Source of the DNA: Methylobacterium sp. J-077
GTDB taxonomy: Bacteria > Pseudomonadota > Alphaproteobacteria > Rhizobiales > Beijerinckiaceae
Assembly (NCBI RefSeq): GCF_022829365.1
Contig: NZ_JAKSYJ010000236.1
Coordinates: 162,707 to 226,706 of the forward strand
Reading direction: 5' to 3'
DNA length: 64,000 nt
This document shows positions 63,006 to 64,000 of the stretch, one piece after another (the stretch's first letter is position 1; the number at the start of each line of letters is the position of its first letter). The position numbers and the translations under genes are program-made. Under the pieces are notes generated by a model. The model searched no databases. It was not told where the DNA came from and was given only the letters and a program-made list of their open reading frames with translations.

Positions 63006-63554
63006 ATGACGCTATACTCTGCCCGCCCCCTGGCCTTGTGCCTTGCATTGATCGGCACGTCAGCTCTGGCACAGACGACCGAACCTCCGAAGCCTGCAGG
63101 CCCCCCACAGGCGCCGGCTGGAGGGACACCTGAGAAGATCCCGTTTGGCCTGCCTTACGGAGCCCCGATCACCTACGAGCAGGCCAAGACCATTCTGTCA
63201 GCCGCGGAGGCCGAAGCGAAGAAGCGCGGCTGGCCGATGAATATTTCTGTGGTCGACACCCACGGCGAACTCGTTCACTTCGCTCGTCTCGATGGCGCGC
63301 AGCTCGCCTCGATCCGCATTTCACAGAACAAGGCCCGCACAGCCGCACGCTGGCGGCGCGAGAGCCGGGTGTTCTTCAACTTCTATGCTGCTGGCTCGAA
63401 CTACTACGGCACCCTCGACCCTGATTTAGCAGCCTCACCCGGCGGCATCCCGTTAGTCGCAGACGGAAAGGTGATAGGCGCGATTGGGTGCTCGGGCGGG
63501 ACTGGAGATCAAGACGCGCTGATCTGTCAGACAGGAGCGGATGCGCTCAAGTAG
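63006..63554 (+). CDS. Secreted GlcG/HbpS-like protein
   Basis: 182 residues from the ATG at 63006, which follows GGAGGAA. A signal peptide ends at about residue 23 (LIGTSALAQ). A Pro-rich stretch precedes the GlcG/HbpS domain: ITYEQAKTILSAAEAEAKKR, SVVDTHGELVHFARLDGA and a Gly-rich end, DGKVIGAIGCSGG. Such proteins bind heme or corrinoid-type ligands, or act beside alcohol dehydrogenases. Confidence 0.85.
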   Translation: MTLYSARPLALCLALIGTSALAQTTEPPKPAGPPQAPAGGTPEKIPFGLPYGAPITYEQAKTILSAAEAEAKKRGWPMNISVVDTHGELVHFARLDGAQLASIRISQNKARTAARWRRESRVFFNFYAAGSNYYGTLDPDLAASPGGIPLVADGKVIGAIGCSGGTGDQDALICQTGADALK

Positions 63555-63555
63555 A

Positions 63556-63849
63556 TCAGAGCCTGGAAATGTAGGCGGCGAGATCGCGGATCTCGTCGTC
63601 CTTCAGCTCCTGCGCGACCTCGTTCATCGCGGGGTCATAGCCGGGTCGAGCGTTCGACTTGTAGCCCGCCAGCGCCTTGGCGAAGTTGTCTTCTCGCTGT
63701 CCGCGGATGCGCGGGATCGCGTCTTGGCCTAGCAGCTCCGGTCCGTGGCAGGAGTTGCACTGGTGCTTGGCGACAAGCGCTTGCGCCCCCGCTACCAAGT
63801 TCGGGGCGGCAGGCGCCCCGGACCAAGCAGGCGGCGGCAGGGTTGCCAC
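63556..63849 (-). pseudogene. Cytochrome c lacking its export signal
   Basis: 97 residues if started at the GTG 63849. One heme site, C31NSCH35, and a late Met region (DPAMNEVAQELKDDEI) match small class I cytochrome c proteins. The frame begins just after a stop at 63861 and shows no signal peptide, so the 5' end was probably lost. The final 64-151 bases of the window, upstream, show no gene. Confidence 0.7.
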
Positions 63850-64000
63850 CGCGTCGGCCTAGCATTACAGTTGCGTTTTTTGGCTTTTCCGTCGGCTGCG
63901 TGTTTTGCTGGGCTTACGGCGGTGACGCCCTTTGGCGTCTGACGCTCGGCGTTTGAGATGGGCGTTTTGGGCGGCCGCCTGATGCGTGCGTCGCCAGAGC

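Overview
The window is high-GC DNA (roughly 70% in the conserved parts) with ATG/GTG/TTG starts, many 1-4 base stop/start overlaps and alphaproteobacterial gene content. A stressosome, CsbD-type stress proteins, a match to the alphaproteobacterial EcfG promoter and the many small membrane proteins suggest a methylobacterium-like member of the Hyphomicrobiales. This placement is inferred from gene content and not from a marker gene.

Region 1 (1-13.5 kb) is a prophage or prophage remnant lying almost entirely on the minus strand. From right to left it holds a P4-type integrase, a coupled cargo gene of unknown function, an excisionase-like regulator, small unknown proteins, a lone Spo11/topoisomerase VI-A-like protein, a RuvC-like resolvase, a RepA-like ATPase, a dense CTAAC/GTTAG repeat cluster, terminase subunits and a short tail module that runs off the left edge. 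No portal, protease or capsid gene is visible. The integrase end abuts a methyl-accepting chemotaxis protein (MCP) that has lost its 5' half, so the element appears to have inserted into the first gene of a chemosensory operon.

Region 2 (13.5-28.5 kb, plus strand) is a compact signalling locus. It encodes the MCP remnant, a triple-CheW protein, CheB, a HEAT-repeat protein, CheR, CheY, CheA, a small STAS-like protein, a ParA-like ATPase, a second CheY and a second membrane MCP. A stressosome-type set follows: response regulator, RsbR, RsbS, RsbT, a second RsbT/RsbW-like ATPase, an RsbX-like phosphatase and a histidine kinase. Region 3 (28.5-33.7 kb) carries small stress and membrane proteins, including CsbD-like genes on the minus strand with an EcfG-type promoter match upstream.

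Region 4 (33.8-47 kb) is mixed metabolism: transaldolase, small unknown genes, a class II aldolase/MFS transporter/LysR/SAF-oxidoreductase catabolic locus, an RpiR pseudogene, a large PAS/GAF HWE-family kinase with a decayed receiver fragment beside it, MsrA and a catalase-like heme protein.

Region 5 (47.8-61.9 kb) is the most interesting part. It combines divergent senB and senA (selenosugar synthase and selenoneine synthase) with an operon of a radical SAM/SPASM protein, a HAD phosphatase, SelD (the SenC role) and a nucleoside phosphorylase. Next to it lies a PhnD-like ABC importer of the type associated with selenium genes, plus a DoxX-like protein. A convergent operon follows with a DUF2064 transferase, a membrane glycosyltransferase, a second radical SAM protein and a GT2 glycosyltransferase. 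Together these look like uptake, activation and incorporation of selenium into selenoneine, possibly with further glycosylated or nucleoside-linked products. The right end holds a perfect 42-bp palindrome, a small secreted protein, a GlcG/HbpS-like protein and a 5'-truncated cytochrome c.
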